The translations under genes were made by a program, and so were the position numbers. This document shows positions 16,764 to 25,563 of a DNA stretch of 64,000 nt, in pieces. The stretch's first letter is position 1; every line of letters starts with the position of its first letter. The notes beneath the pieces are model-generated. The model saw only the letters and a program-made list of their open reading frames with translations. It had not been told where the DNA came from and ran no database searches. The stretch lies in NCBI RefSeq assembly GCF_021147775.1, contig NZ_JAGTPK010000009.1, positions 147,602 through 211,601 on the forward strand, written 5' to 3'. The DNA comes from Pseudomonas californiensis. GTDB taxonomy: Bacteria > Pseudomonadota > Gammaproteobacteria > Pseudomonadales > Pseudomonadaceae.

Positions 16764-18095
16764 TTATTGCTCCTTGCTGCAATCGCGAGGGGTAATGCCT
16801 TTTTCCTTGGCGTATTGCGCGGCAGAAGCTTCGATGATGGGCCGCAGCAATGCACGGTCAGCCTGCACCCAGTCACTGATCAGGTTCCAGCGCTGGCCAT
16901 CCCACTGCTGGAAACGCACCGCGCCACCGCCCTCATGGTCGGCACACGACAGTTTCAACGGTTGGACCAGCCCTTTGGCACCCAGCGCCTGCAAGCGGGC
17001 GTCGTCCAGGTTCAAATGCTCGAAGCCCCAGCGGACCTGCTCGCCGGTCAGCGGTTTTTCACCGAATCTGGCCTGCGCCAGACGCAACGCTTCAACGTTG
17101 AGGATGCCGTTCACTACGCCGAGGTTGTAATAAACAGTACCGAAACGCTTGGCGTCGGCCAGGTTGCCCTGCCCCTTGTCGATCACGGCGTCCTTGATGC
17201 CTTGCAGCACCGGAAAGTCAGTGCCGGATGGGTGGGTGGTAATGGAAATGAAACCCTTGGCGGCGGCACCGGCCGGGATCACGTCTTCTTCAGAGTTGCT
17301 CCAGATATTGCCGATGATGTGATCCACCGGGAAACCGACCTTCTGCGCCGACTTCAACGCCACCGGATTCATCACACCCCAGCCGCGCAGGATGACCCAG
17401 TCCGGCTTCAACCGGCGGATGTTGAGCCACTGTGATTGCTGCTCGTTGCCGGGGTGCGGCACTTCCAGGGTGGTCAACTCAAAGCCGTAATTCTTCGCCA
17501 GGGTTTCCAGCACCCCGTTGGTTTCCTTGCCATAAGGCGAGCCGTGATACAGCACCGCGATCTTCTTGCCCTTGAGCGATGCTGCGCCGCCTTCGCGCTG
17601 ACCGATGTAATTGACGATGGCAGAGACTTCGGAATACGGGTTGAGCTGCAGCGGGAATACGTAGGGGAAGACGCTGCCATCCGTTGAATCCGTACGCCCG
17701 TGGTTGATGGTGATCAGCGGCAGCTTGTCGGCGGTGGAGCGCTCAAGCGTCGCGTAGGCGATACCCACCGAAAGCGGGTTGGTCGCTGCGGCTGGCGCAC
17801 CATTCAAGCCACCTTTGAGGCGTTCGTAGCACTCGACGCCCTTCTCGACCACATACTCGGTTTCGCACTCCGACCACGTCAGCTTGACGCCGTTGACTCC
17901 GCCCTTGGCGTTCACGTATTGCAGATAGTCGATGAAACCACCGAAAAAGCCGGTGCCGCCTGCGGCATAAGGGCCGACCCGATAGCTCTGCAACGGGAAA
18001 TACTGCTCGTTGGCAGCCTGAGCCGTCGCAGCCAGACCAGAGCCCAGCAGGGCCAGACCGAGCGCCAGGCGCAGCAGGGATTTTCGGTGTTTCAT
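16764..18095 (-). CDS. Branched-chain-type ABC importer, periplasmic binding protein
   Basis: The start at 18095 follows AAGGA by eight bases. The 443-residue product has a Sec signal (LRLALGLALLGSGLAATAQA) and the Peripla_BP_6 fold of Leu/Ile/Val-binding proteins: VNAKGGVNGVKL, ERSTADKLPLITINHGRTDS, IGQREGGAASLKGKKIAVLYH. Family members bind amino acids, amides, urea or aromatic acids. Here the operon contains an AMP-binding protein and neighbours sulfur oxidoreductases, so an organic sulfur compound, perhaps a sulfonate or sulfonyl acid, is a reasonable guess. Confidence 0.9.
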   Translation of the reverse strand: MKHRKSLLRLALGLALLGSGLAATAQAANEQYFPLQSYRVGPYAAGGTGFFGGFIDYLQYVNAKGGVNGVKLTWSECETEYVVEKGVECYERLKGGLNGAPAAATNPLSVGIAYATLERSTADKLPLITINHGRTDSTDGSVFPYVFPLQLNPYSEVSAIVNYIGQREGGAASLKGKKIAVLYHGSPYGKETNGVLETLAKNYGFELTTLEVPHPGNEQQSQWLNIRRLKPDWVILRGWGVMNPVALKSAQKVGFPVDHIIGNIWSNSEEDVIPAGAAAKGFISITTHPSGTDFPVLQGIKDAVIDKGQGNLADAKRFGTVYYNLGVVNGILNVEALRLAQARFGEKPLTGEQVRWGFEHLNLDDARLQALGAKGLVQPLKLSCADHEGGGAVRFQQWDGQRWNLISDWVQADRALLRPIIEASAAQYAKEKGITPRDCSKEQ

Positions 18096-18162
18096 GAGTG
18101 TATTCCTTGGAGTTGTGCGTACGGATGGTTTTGGTTTTAGAGATTCAGGTTGAAACGGTCGC

Positions 18163-19230
18163 TCAGTAACGCAGCGGCCAGACGCGGGCACGCTGGCGAA
18201 AGCGCTGCCAGAGGCGCGCCAGGCCTTCGGGTTCCTTGATCAGAAAAGCGATGATCAACGCGCCGAACAGCATCTTCTGAATGTTTTCCAGCTGCCCGGA
18301 ATCGATCAGGCCAGCCGGCAGCAGTGCGCTGAGATTGCCCAGCAGAATGGGGAACAGCACGATGAACGCTGCGCCGAGGAAATTGCCGGTCACGCTGCCC
18401 AGACCACCGATAATGATGATGAAGAGCACCTGAAAGGATCGGTTCAGGTCGAAGCCATGCGGCTCGACCGTTCCCAGATAGGCGAAGGCCCAGAGCGAGC
18501 CGGCAATGCCCAGGTAAAAACCGCTGATGGCGAACGCCAGCAGCTTGGCCTTGAACGGCCGAATGCCGATCACGGCGGCCGCTGTGTCCATGTCGCGCAC
18601 CGCCATCCAGTTGCGGCCCAGCTCACTGCGCACCAGATTGCTGGCCAGCCAGAACAGCGTGACCACCAGCCCCAGCGTCAGCAGGTAGCGGCCCTGCGGC
18701 GAACTGAAATTGAGCCCTGCAATGATCAGCGGCGGCGAGGTGATGACCCCGGAGGCGTTGTCGTTGGTGAACCAGCTGAAGCGGGTCAGGACCCATTCGA
18801 CGACGAACTGCGCGGCCAGGGTCGACACCAGCAGGTAAAAGCCCTTGATACGCAGGCTGGGCAGCCCGAACAGCAGGGCCACCAGCGCCGCGACTACACC
18901 GCCCAGCGCGAAGCCAAGCAACAGCGGCATGCCGGGCACCCGCAATTGCAGGTTGTAGGCAGCAAACGCGCCCACGGCCATGAATGCCGCCGAGCCCAGT
19001 GACAGTTGCCCGGTATAACCGGTCAGCAGGTTCAAACCCAGACCGGCCAGCGACAGCACCAGAAACGGGATCAGAATCGCGCTGAACCAGTAATCGTTAC
19101 CCAGCAGCGGTACGCCAACGAATGCGAATACCAGCAAGGCGAGCAGCGCGATGCGGTCCTGACGCAAACGAAAGGTGCGGCGTTCGGTAGCGTAAGAACT
19201 CGCCAGTTGTCCGGCTTCTTGATAAAGCAT
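18163..19230 (-). CDS. Branched-chain-type ABC importer, permease (LivM-like)
   Basis: The 355-residue inner-membrane protein has about ten hydrophobic segments. It shows the LivM signature region LNLLTGYTGQLSLGSAAFMAVGA near residues 67-90 (read in pieces) and the coupling region RNWMAVRDMDTAAAVIGI. AAGGATC precedes the ATG. It forms the translocation pore with the LivH-like partner encoded upstream. Confidence 0.92.
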   Translation of the reverse strand: MLYQEAGQLASSYATERRTFRLRQDRIALLALLVFAFVGVPLLGNDYWFSAILIPFLVLSLAGLGLNLLTGYTGQLSLGSAAFMAVGAFAAYNLQLRVPGMPLLLGFALGGVVAALVALLFGLPSLRIKGFYLLVSTLAAQFVVEWVLTRFSWFTNDNASGVITSPPLIIAGLNFSSPQGRYLLTLGLVVTLFWLASNLVRSELGRNWMAVRDMDTAAAVIGIRPFKAKLLAFAISGFYLGIAGSLWAFAYLGTVEPHGFDLNRSFQVLFIIIIGGLGSVTGNFLGAAFIVLFPILLGNLSALLPAGLIDSGQLENIQKMLFGALIIAFLIKEPEGLARLWQRFRQRARVWPLRY

Positions 19231-19251
19231 GGCAATGATCCTTGTTGAAAG

Positions 19252-20133
19252 TCAGACACGCTCTATCGCCCGCTCGCCAAACAGGCCAGCAGGACGAACC
19301 AGCAGAAACAACAGGGCCAGCACATACGGCACCCAGTTTTCGATACCGCTGCCGATGATCGGCCCGAGGTAGATTTCGGCGAGTTTTTCAGTGGCGCCGA
19401 TGATCAGGCCGCCGACAATCGCACCACCGATGGAGGAAAACCCGCCAATGATCAGCACCGGCAAGGCCTTTAGCACGATCAGTGACAGCGAAAACTGCAC
19501 ACCCAGCCGAGCGCCCCACAGCAGGCCTGCGACCAGCCCGACAAAGCCGGCCACTGCCCACACCACTGCCCAGATACGTGGCAGGCGGATGCCAACCGCC
19601 AGCGACGCCAGCGGATCATCGGCCACTGCGCGCAGCGACAGGCCGATGCGGGTACGGTTGAACAACAGCGACAGTGCGATCACCAGCAGCGCTGCGGTAC
19701 CGGCAGCAAACAGATCGAATTGCGAAAGCAGCATGCCGCGGATTTCCAGCGGCTCGTCCGGTATGCCCAGATCCAGGCCGTGAACCTGCGCGCCCCACAA
19801 AGCCTGGGCCAGCCCCTCGATCACGTACGACAGGCCGAGGGTGGCCATGAACAGGGTAATCGGTGGTCGATTGACCAAAGGCCGCAGCACGACCTTTTCG
19901 ATCAACAGCGCCAGCACCACCATGCTTGCCAGTGTCGCCAGGAATGCCCAGCCAAACGGCAGGCCCCGCTCCAGCAGGCTGACAAAGGTCAGCGCGGCAA
20001 ACAACACCATCGCGCCCTGAGCAAAATTGAACACCCCGGACGCCTTGTAAATCAGTACAAAACCAATCGCCACCAGCGAATACATCACCCCGGCCAGCAA
20101 CCCGCCAATCAGCACCTCAAAGAAGAATTCCAT
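19252..20133 (-). CDS. Branched-chain-type ABC importer, permease (LivH-like)
   Basis: I use the ATG at 20133 (MEFFFEVL); it lies 2 bp after the LivG-like stop and has GGAGG upstream, while the longer frame begins with TTG inside that stop region. The 293-residue product has eight or nine membrane helices, the N-terminal LLAGVMYSLVAIGFVLIYKA, FNFAQGAMV, and the coupling EAA-like region RAVADDPLASLAVGI. It pairs with the LivM-like permease. Confidence 0.92.
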   Translation of the reverse strand: MEFFFEVLIGGLLAGVMYSLVAIGFVLIYKASGVFNFAQGAMVLFAALTFVSLLERGLPFGWAFLATLASMVVLALLIEKVVLRPLVNRPPITLFMATLGLSYVIEGLAQALWGAQVHGLDLGIPDEPLEIRGMLLSQFDLFAAGTAALLVIALSLLFNRTRIGLSLRAVADDPLASLAVGIRLPRIWAVVWAVAGFVGLVAGLLWGARLGVQFSLSLIVLKALPVLIIGGFSSIGGAIVGGLIIGATEKLAEIYLGPIIGSGIENWVPYVLALLFLLVRPAGLFGERAIERV

Positions 20134-20135
20134 GC

Positions 20136-20933
20136 TCAAACGCCTCCGACGCGGGACGAACGGCGCGTGCCCAGATACGCCGCAATCACCTCGGGATTAG
20201 CCCGGACCTGCTCCGGCGTGCCGTCGCCGATCTTGCGCCCGTAGTCCAGCACCACCACGTGATCACAGAGGCCCATGACCACGCCAATGTCATGTTCGAT
20301 CAACACCACAGTGGTGCCCAGCTCTCGGTTGATGTCGCGAATGAACTGGCTCATTTCCTGTTTTTCTTCGGCGTTCATGCCCGCCATCGGCTCGTCCAGC
20401 AATAACAGACGCGGCTCGGCCGCCAATGCACGCGCCAGTTCGACGCGTTTTTGCAGGCCATAGGAAAGCTTGCCCACCTGCGCATGACGCCATGGATGAA
20501 TGCGCAAAAACCGAATGACCCGCTCGGCGTGCAGCCGTTGCTCGTCATCTTCGGCAGGCGCCCGGCCGATTCTCAGCATCTGCTCCAGCCAGCTACTGCG
20601 GCGCTCGAGGTTGCGGCCGGTCAGTACGTTGTCCAGCACACTCATGCCTTTGAACAAGGCGATGTTTTGAAACGTGCGGGCAATGCCGCCTTCGGCCGCC
20701 TGATGCGGGCGCATGCGACGTCGGGTCTGGCCGGCGTAACTGATGGAGCCGCTTTGCGCGTGGTAAACACCATTGATGACGTTGAGCAGCGAACTCTTGC
20801 CGGCGCCATTGGGCCCGATCAGCGCGCAGATCTCTCCAGCCGCTACGGAGAAACTGATCGAAGTAACCGCTTTAACCCCCTTGAAAGACAAGGAAATATC
20901 ATCCAGCGTCAGCAACGCAGCAGGCGCATTCAT
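20136..20933 (-). CDS. Branched-chain-type ABC importer, ATP-binding protein (LivG-like)
   Basis: The 265-residue product has Walker A GPNGAGKSS, GIARTFQNIALFKGMSVLDN (LivG-type Q-loop), Walker B LLLLDEPMAGM and H-loop LIEHDI followed by the family ending IGDGTPEQVRANPEVIAAYLG. The signature motif reads LSYGLQKRVELAR rather than LSGGQ, as is usual in LivG. The ATG overlaps the stop of the AMP-binding gene by 4 bp. Confidence 0.93.
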   Translation of the reverse strand: MNAPAALLTLDDISLSFKGVKAVTSISFSVAAGEICALIGPNGAGKSSLLNVINGVYHAQSGSISYAGQTRRRMRPHQAAEGGIARTFQNIALFKGMSVLDNVLTGRNLERRSSWLEQMLRIGRAPAEDDEQRLHAERVIRFLRIHPWRHAQVGKLSYGLQKRVELARALAAEPRLLLLDEPMAGMNAEEKQEMSQFIRDINRELGTTVVLIEHDIGVVMGLCDHVVVLDYGRKIGDGTPEQVRANPEVIAAYLGTRRSSRVGGV

Positions 20934-22039
20934 GAAGACGCACTCATCAGAAGAGATTCAGGGGTGTGAAGCAATGGCGAGGCCGCCAAAACGGGCGCCG
21001 ACAACCCCAGCGCGCGCGGTCGAATACCCAGTGCGGCAAAAAAGGCCTCGCTTTGTGCGGTCAACGCGTCGCCTACCAGCAACGGTTTGCTCAAGCGAGT
21101 CATGCCGAGAACGTCCAGCAGCGGGCGACGGATCAGCCAGTGGCCCAGCCAGCGCTGCACCACACCTGGGGCTGGCGCCATTGCCCATTGATAGAGGCCG
21201 TGGCTGAACGTACCTGGCAATGGCAAGCGTTCGTGCGCCCACCGTTCGAGCCGGGCATAGGATTCGCGAGTGCCCAGCACCAGCGTCGGTCCCAGTTCCC
21301 GGCGGTCGTTGTCACGCGTACTCAAGGCCTCGGGGAAGTTCAGGCAAAAACCGGCAACCAGCCAGGGCGCCAACAGGTAGCGCGCCTGCCCGCTGGCGGC
21401 AAATACCCTGGCGGCCAGGGCCTGGTCGCGTTCGTTCAGGCCTTGCCGATCGACCAATTGCTGCGCACCCAACAGCAGATCCGCATGGCTGAGTTCCAAC
21501 ACCGTCTGATGCGCTGAGGCGACGTCGCCATGGGTAAAAAGAAAAGCAGGTGCCGGTGCGCCACCGACCTGCTCCAGCGGACCGATGGGCGCGTGTTGCA
21601 GCAACGCGTCATAGTCGATCAGGTTGTCTGCAGCACTGTCATCAAGCCCTCGCCTGTCGAGCACTACTACGTTGTTGACCGAAACAGCGCGCAGCTGCAG
21701 AACGGCACCCTGCCCTTCGGCGACCGCAAACGTCGGCGCCAGCGTGCTCAGCGCCTCGCGATTGTCTGTCGACGGGTCCAGCAGGCTGACGCTGCCACCC
21801 AACCAATGCGCTGCGAGGGTCAACAGCAGCGCCTCGGCTCTGGCGTCACTGAGGATAATGAGACTGTGTCCTGCGCCCATCCCCAGCTGCTGCAAGCCAG
21901 CGGCAAGGCGGCTGACCTCATGACTCAGCTCACCCCAACTGCAGGTTTGCCAGATACCGAGCTGCTTGTAGCGCAGGGCAATTCGGTCGCAACGGACCTG
22001 CGCTTGCTGCAACAACGCTTGAGGCAGTGAATCGGACAT
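20930..22039 (-). CDS. Degenerate AMP-binding (acyl-CoA synthetase-like) protein, C-terminal domain absent
   Basis: The 369-residue product resembles the N-terminal half of ANL adenylating enzymes: LPQALLQQAQVRCDRIALRY, WGELSHEVSRLAAGLQQLGM, AEALLLTLAAHWLGGSVSLLDP. Where the P-loop (TSGTTGxPK) belongs it has FTHGDVASAHQTVLELSHAD, and the C-terminal domain with its catalytic lysine is missing. Active family members are about 550 residues. It is thus unlikely to adenylate, and may bind a ligand or be a relic. I chose the start at 22039 over 22066 because the predicted sigma-54 promoter would start transcription near 22064. It leads the importer operon. Confidence 0.75.
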   Translation of the reverse strand: MSDSLPQALLQQAQVRCDRIALRYKQLGIWQTCSWGELSHEVSRLAAGLQQLGMGAGHSLIILSDARAEALLLTLAAHWLGGSVSLLDPSTDNREALSTLAPTFAVAEGQGAVLQLRAVSVNNVVVLDRRGLDDSAADNLIDYDALLQHAPIGPLEQVGGAPAPAFLFTHGDVASAHQTVLELSHADLLLGAQQLVDRQGLNERDQALAARVFAASGQARYLLAPWLVAGFCLNFPEALSTRDNDRRELGPTLVLGTRESYARLERWAHERLPLPGTFSHGLYQWAMAPAPGVVQRWLGHWLIRRPLLDVLGMTRLSKPLLVGDALTAQSEAFFAALGIRPRALGLSAPVLAASPLLHTPESLLMSASS

Positions 22040-22074
22040 GTAGGGTTTCCATCGATAAAGGACCATGGAGCCTT

Positions 22075-22090
22075 AGCAGCCTCCGTGCCA
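22075..22090 (-). promoter_or_regulatory. Candidate sigma-54 promoter (TGGCACG-GAGG-CTGCT)
   Basis: On the minus strand TGGCACG and CTGCT lie with exact -24/-12 spacing, about 36 bp before the AMP-binding gene start at 22039. One base of the -12 box differs from TTGC. It would drive the six-gene importer operon. Confidence 0.6.
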
Positions 22091-22243
22091 TCAATGAATA
22101 GTCTTTGAAATCATCAGGTTGCAAGACAAACCTGATTTTCGACACTGTTCGCTTTGCCCCTTGCCTGTTGAGACGCTGTTGCCAGGCCAACACACGGGCA
22201 GTTGTCAAAAAATAAAGTCCTTTAAAAACAGCGCGTTATATTC

Positions 22244-22259
22244 AGGCACAAAGTGTGCA
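22244..22259 (+). promoter_or_regulatory. Candidate sigma-54 promoter / dyad element (AGGCAC-AAAGT-GTGCA)
   Basis: GG at 22245-22246 and GC at 22257-22258 have exact -24/-12 spacing, and GCAC-N5-GTGC forms an inverted repeat like the elements at 15859 and 28162. It precedes the SfnB-type gene starting at 22322 by about 62 bp and is divergent from the importer promoter. Confidence 0.5.
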
Positions 22260-22321
22260 AAGACCTGAGCGTACCTTTCAGTCGGCCAGTGTGCCGATAT
22301 CACCGCGTTCAGGAGCACCGC

Positions 22322-23566
22322 ATGACTCAAGTCAACGCCTCACAGCCACTCTCGCTGGGAACCGACTACGAAACCCTGGCCAATCGCTTCCGGCCGATCT
22401 TCCGTGAAATCAGCGCAGGCACTGTCGAACGTGAAAAGGCTCGTGCCCTGCCTTACGAACCGATTGCCTGGCTCAAGAACGCCGGGTTCGGTGCGGTTCG
22501 TGTACCCGTGGAATATGGCGGTGCCGGGGCCTCGGTCGGGCAGTTGTTTCAGCTGTTGATCGAGCTCGCAGAAGCCGACTCGAATATTCCGCAGGCATTG
22601 CGCGCGCACTTCGCCTTTGTCGAGGACCGCCTGAACGCGCCGGTCAGCGCCGAGCGTGACGCCTGGTTTTCACGCTTCGTGGCCGGGGATCTGGTTGGCA
22701 ATGGCTGGACTGAAGTGGGCGCGGTGAAGATCGGCGACGTGATCACCAAGGTCAGCACCCAGGGCGATGGTTACTTGCTGAACGGCACCAAGTTCTACAG
22801 CACCGGCAGCATCTTCGCTGACTGGATCGATGTGTACGCCCAGCGTGCCGACAACGGCGCGGACGTGATTGCCGTGGTCAACGCCCGACACCCAGGCGTG
22901 CGTCACAGTGACGACTGGGATGGCTTCGGTCAGCGCACTACCGGCAGCGGCACCTCGGTCTATGACAACGTCCCGCTGCCTGCCAGCCACGTCATCCCGT
23001 TCGAGGAGCGCTTCAAGTACCAGACAGCGTTCTACCAACTGGTGCTGCTGGCCGTACTGGCCGGTATCGGCCGTGCAGTTGAACGCGACATCGCGCAAGA
23101 AATACGCGACCGCAAACGGATATTCAGCCATGGCAACGCTGGCAGCGTGAGTCAGGATTCGCAGGTGCAGCAAGTGGTCGGGCAGATCGCTGCGCAGGTC
23201 TACGCGGCCGAAGCCGCCACCTTGCGTTCGGCCGAGCCGTTGCAGCGCGCCTACGTGGCCCGCTTCGGTCATGACCCGCAACAGGAAAAGGACGCCAACA
23301 TTGCTGCAGAAATCGAAACCGCCAAGGCACAGGTGATCGTGTCCGAACTGGTGTTGCGCTCCGCCACTGAACTCTTCAACGCGCTGGGCGCATCGGGTGT
23401 CAGCGTCAACAAGGCACTGGATCGCCATTGGCGCAATGCCCGCACCGCAGCGTCCCACAACCCGCTCATCTACAAGGCGCGGATTGTCGGCGACTGGCGC
23501 ATCAACGGCACCGAGCCGCCGTATGTCTGGCAGATCGGCAGCGGCGCCACGAGCAACAAGGCCTGA
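22322..23566 (+). CDS. SfnB-family / DszC-like flavin oxidoreductase
   Basis: The start at 22322 has AGGAG seven bases upstream. The 414-residue product has the acyl-CoA dehydrogenase fold of the DszC/SfnB type: LKNAGFGAVRVPVEYGGAGAS, GTKFYSTGSIFADWIDVYA, WDGFGQRTTGSGTSVYDN, and LFNALGASGVSVNKALDRHW with RNARTAASHNP at the end. It is a paralogue of the protein at 14595-15797, clearly diverged. A flavin-dependent oxygenation step in organosulfur use is the likely role. It is transcribed alone and converges with the ribose-type ABC operon 10 bp downstream. Confidence 0.87.
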   Translation: MTQVNASQPLSLGTDYETLANRFRPIFREISAGTVEREKARALPYEPIAWLKNAGFGAVRVPVEYGGAGASVGQLFQLLIELAEADSNIPQALRAHFAFVEDRLNAPVSAERDAWFSRFVAGDLVGNGWTEVGAVKIGDVITKVSTQGDGYLLNGTKFYSTGSIFADWIDVYAQRADNGADVIAVVNARHPGVRHSDDWDGFGQRTTGSGTSVYDNVPLPASHVIPFEERFKYQTAFYQLVLLAVLAGIGRAVERDIAQEIRDRKRIFSHGNAGSVSQDSQVQQVVGQIAAQVYAAEAATLRSAEPLQRAYVARFGHDPQQEKDANIAAEIETAKAQVIVSELVLRSATELFNALGASGVSVNKALDRHWRNARTAASHNPLIYKARIVGDWRINGTEPPYVWQIGSGATSNKA

Positions 23567-23575
23567 CGCCGGACG

Positions 23576-24562
23576 CTAACCGACGTTGCGAAGCAGGTGG
23601 CGACTGGCAAAGCTGAACGCCAGCACCAGAAAGATCAAGACTCCGGTCGCCACCTGTTGCCAATAGAAGTTCCAGCCAATCAGCAACAAGCCATTGGCGA
23701 TGACGTTGATGAACAGCACCCCCAGTAGCGTCCCGGGAATATTCGGCCGGCCCTGACGGCTCAATGTCGTCCCCATGAACACCGCACCGATGGCGTTGAT
23801 CAGGTAGGCATTGCCTGACATCGGCACATAAGCGTTGACCGTGGAACTGAGCAGGATACCCGCCACTGCGCAGGCCAGCGCGCTGCCAATAAACACCTGC
23901 ACCGCCACGCGTCGGGTCGACAGGCCCGAGTAATACGCCAGTTGTGGCTGCGTACCGACGGCCAGAATCTCCCGACCCAGACAGCCACGCGACAGCACGA
24001 GCCCGTAGAGCCCAGCCAACAGCGCCACGCCATACAGCGGCAACGGAATGCCCAGCACAAGCACGCTACTGATCCCCGGCAATGAACCCTGGGCGATGTA
24101 AATAGGTTGCCCGCCGTCGGACAGTAACTGCTGCACGCTGGTGCCGATGAACAACGTGCCCAGCGTTGCCAGAAAGGGCGAAATGCGCAAGCCAGCAATC
24201 AACACAGCATTGAACGCCCCCGCAGCGCCACCTGCCAGCAAGGCCACGGCCATCGCAGCGCCCAGCCCATGACCGGCGTTGAGTGCGACCACGAACCCCA
24301 GGCTGGCGAAATCCAGCGCCGTGCCCACCGACAGATCAATGCCGCCCGCCGCAACCGCCCAGGTCATGCCGATGGCGACAATGGCCAGCAACACGAAGTT
24401 GTTCAACACCAGGCTCGACAGGTTGCCCCAACTCAGGAACCCCGGAGCGTTGAGGGCGAAGAACACCAGAATGACCAGCGTCAGCAGTGGTAAAACAGCC
24501 GGCAGCAGTCGCGGGAGTAATTTCTCGAGGCTGAATGGGGTTGTCAGTGCAAGCGTGCTCAT
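23576..24562 (-). CDS. Ribose-type ABC importer, permease (second RbsC-like)
   Basis: The 328-residue product has about nine membrane helices and the RbsC-type blocks AIGMTWAVAAGGIDLSVGTALDF, LILTLG-equivalent FLATLGTLFIGTSVQQLLSDG and GAVFMGTTLSRQGRPNIPGTLLG (read in pieces). The ATG overlaps the upstream permease stop by 4 bp. With the other permease it would form a heterodimeric channel. It is the last gene of the operon. Confidence 0.91.
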   Translation of the reverse strand: MSTLALTTPFSLEKLLPRLLPAVLPLLTLVILVFFALNAPGFLSWGNLSSLVLNNFVLLAIVAIGMTWAVAAGGIDLSVGTALDFASLGFVVALNAGHGLGAAMAVALLAGGAAGAFNAVLIAGLRISPFLATLGTLFIGTSVQQLLSDGGQPIYIAQGSLPGISSVLVLGIPLPLYGVALLAGLYGLVLSRGCLGREILAVGTQPQLAYYSGLSTRRVAVQVFIGSALACAVAGILLSSTVNAYVPMSGNAYLINAIGAVFMGTTLSRQGRPNIPGTLLGVLFINVIANGLLLIGWNFYWQQVATGVLIFLVLAFSFASRHLLRNVG

Positions 24563-25563
24563 TGGTCTGCCTCCTGTCGGCCCAGCGCGCCGGAAAACGC
24601 GACCACCAGCAGGATCAACACACCCTGCACACCGTTGACCCAGAAGTTGGAAATGTTCATCAGTTGGAATCCATTGATCAAAAAGCCCAACAACAGGGTC
24701 GCCAGTACAGTGCCCGGAATATTGGCGGTCAGACGTCGTGAAAACACCACACCGAGAAAGGCTATCGCCACAACGGACAACAACATGTCGCCGGAGCCCG
24801 TGGTGCTGCCGCTGAAAAATGCCGCGGAACAGAACGCAGCGACAGCCGCACAGCCTCCAGCGATCACGTAGCTGGAGAACACGTAGCGCTCAATGTTCAA
24901 ACCGGCAGCCCGCGCTGCTTGCGGGTACTCGCCAATGGCGTAAAGGCGCAAGCCATACGCGCTGTGCTGAATAAGCAGCCACAGCAACGTCGCAACGCTT
25001 GCCAGCACCCACGCCAGTGCCGGGATGCCCATCCATACGCCGGACGCCAGCAGGTCCAGCACCGCCGAATCGGTGGCCAGCACCGTGTTTTCGGTGAGTA
25101 CCAGCTCCAGCCCGGCAATCAGGTTCATGCTCGCAAGTGTCGCCAGCAATGGCGGTAGGCGCAGCACCACCACGGCGAGACCGTTGAACACGCCCACCAG
25201 CAGGCCGCATGCCAGGGTCAGCGCAATCGACTGCCACGCCTCGAAGCCGGCGTTGTTGAGGCTGCTGTATACCGCCGCGCACAGACCGAGATTGGCCGCC
25301 AGCGACAGGTCCAGCCCGCCACGCACCACGTTAGAACCGCCGCCGATGACCACGCAAGTCAGGCCCAACGCCAATATGCCCAGCGTGGCGGACTGGGCGA
25401 AGACGTTGCTGATATTGCCCACGCTCAGAAAACCGGGGGCACTGACCGCAAAGCCCAGCAGGATCATCAGAAACACCAACAACGAACCGCGCTGTGCCAC
25501 GCGCAGCAGAAACGTTGAAGACACATCGGCAACCGGCGCGTTGGACGCTTCAAGCCCGGACAT
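24559..25563 (-). CDS. Ribose-type ABC importer, permease (first RbsC-like)
   Basis: The start at 25563 (MSGLE) follows GAGGAG by eight bases and overlaps the ATPase gene end by 14 bp; the frame is open further upstream but without a ribosome site. The 334-residue product shows TCVVIGGGSNVVRGGLDLSLAANL in place of the usual GGIDLSVG, and AFLGVVFSRRLTANIPGTVLATLLLG. Two different permeases in one operon fit the CUT2 family. Confidence 0.9.
   Translation of the reverse strand: MSGLEASNAPVADVSSTFLLRVAQRGSLLVFLMILLGFAVSAPGFLSVGNISNVFAQSATLGILALGLTCVVIGGGSNVVRGGLDLSLAANLGLCAAVYSSLNNAGFEAWQSIALTLACGLLVGVFNGLAVVVLRLPPLLATLASMNLIAGLELVLTENTVLATDSAVLDLLASGVWMGIPALAWVLASVATLLWLLIQHSAYGLRLYAIGEYPQAARAAGLNIERYVFSSYVIAGGCAAVAAFCSAAFFSGSTTGSGDMLLSVVAIAFLGVVFSRRLTANIPGTVLATLLLGFLINGFQLMNISNFWVNGVQGVLILLVVAFSGALGRQEADQ

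Noticed and set aside
22670..23458. Minus-strand open frame of 262 codons
   Set aside because: Antisense to the SfnB-type gene, with no recognisable motif or ribosome site.
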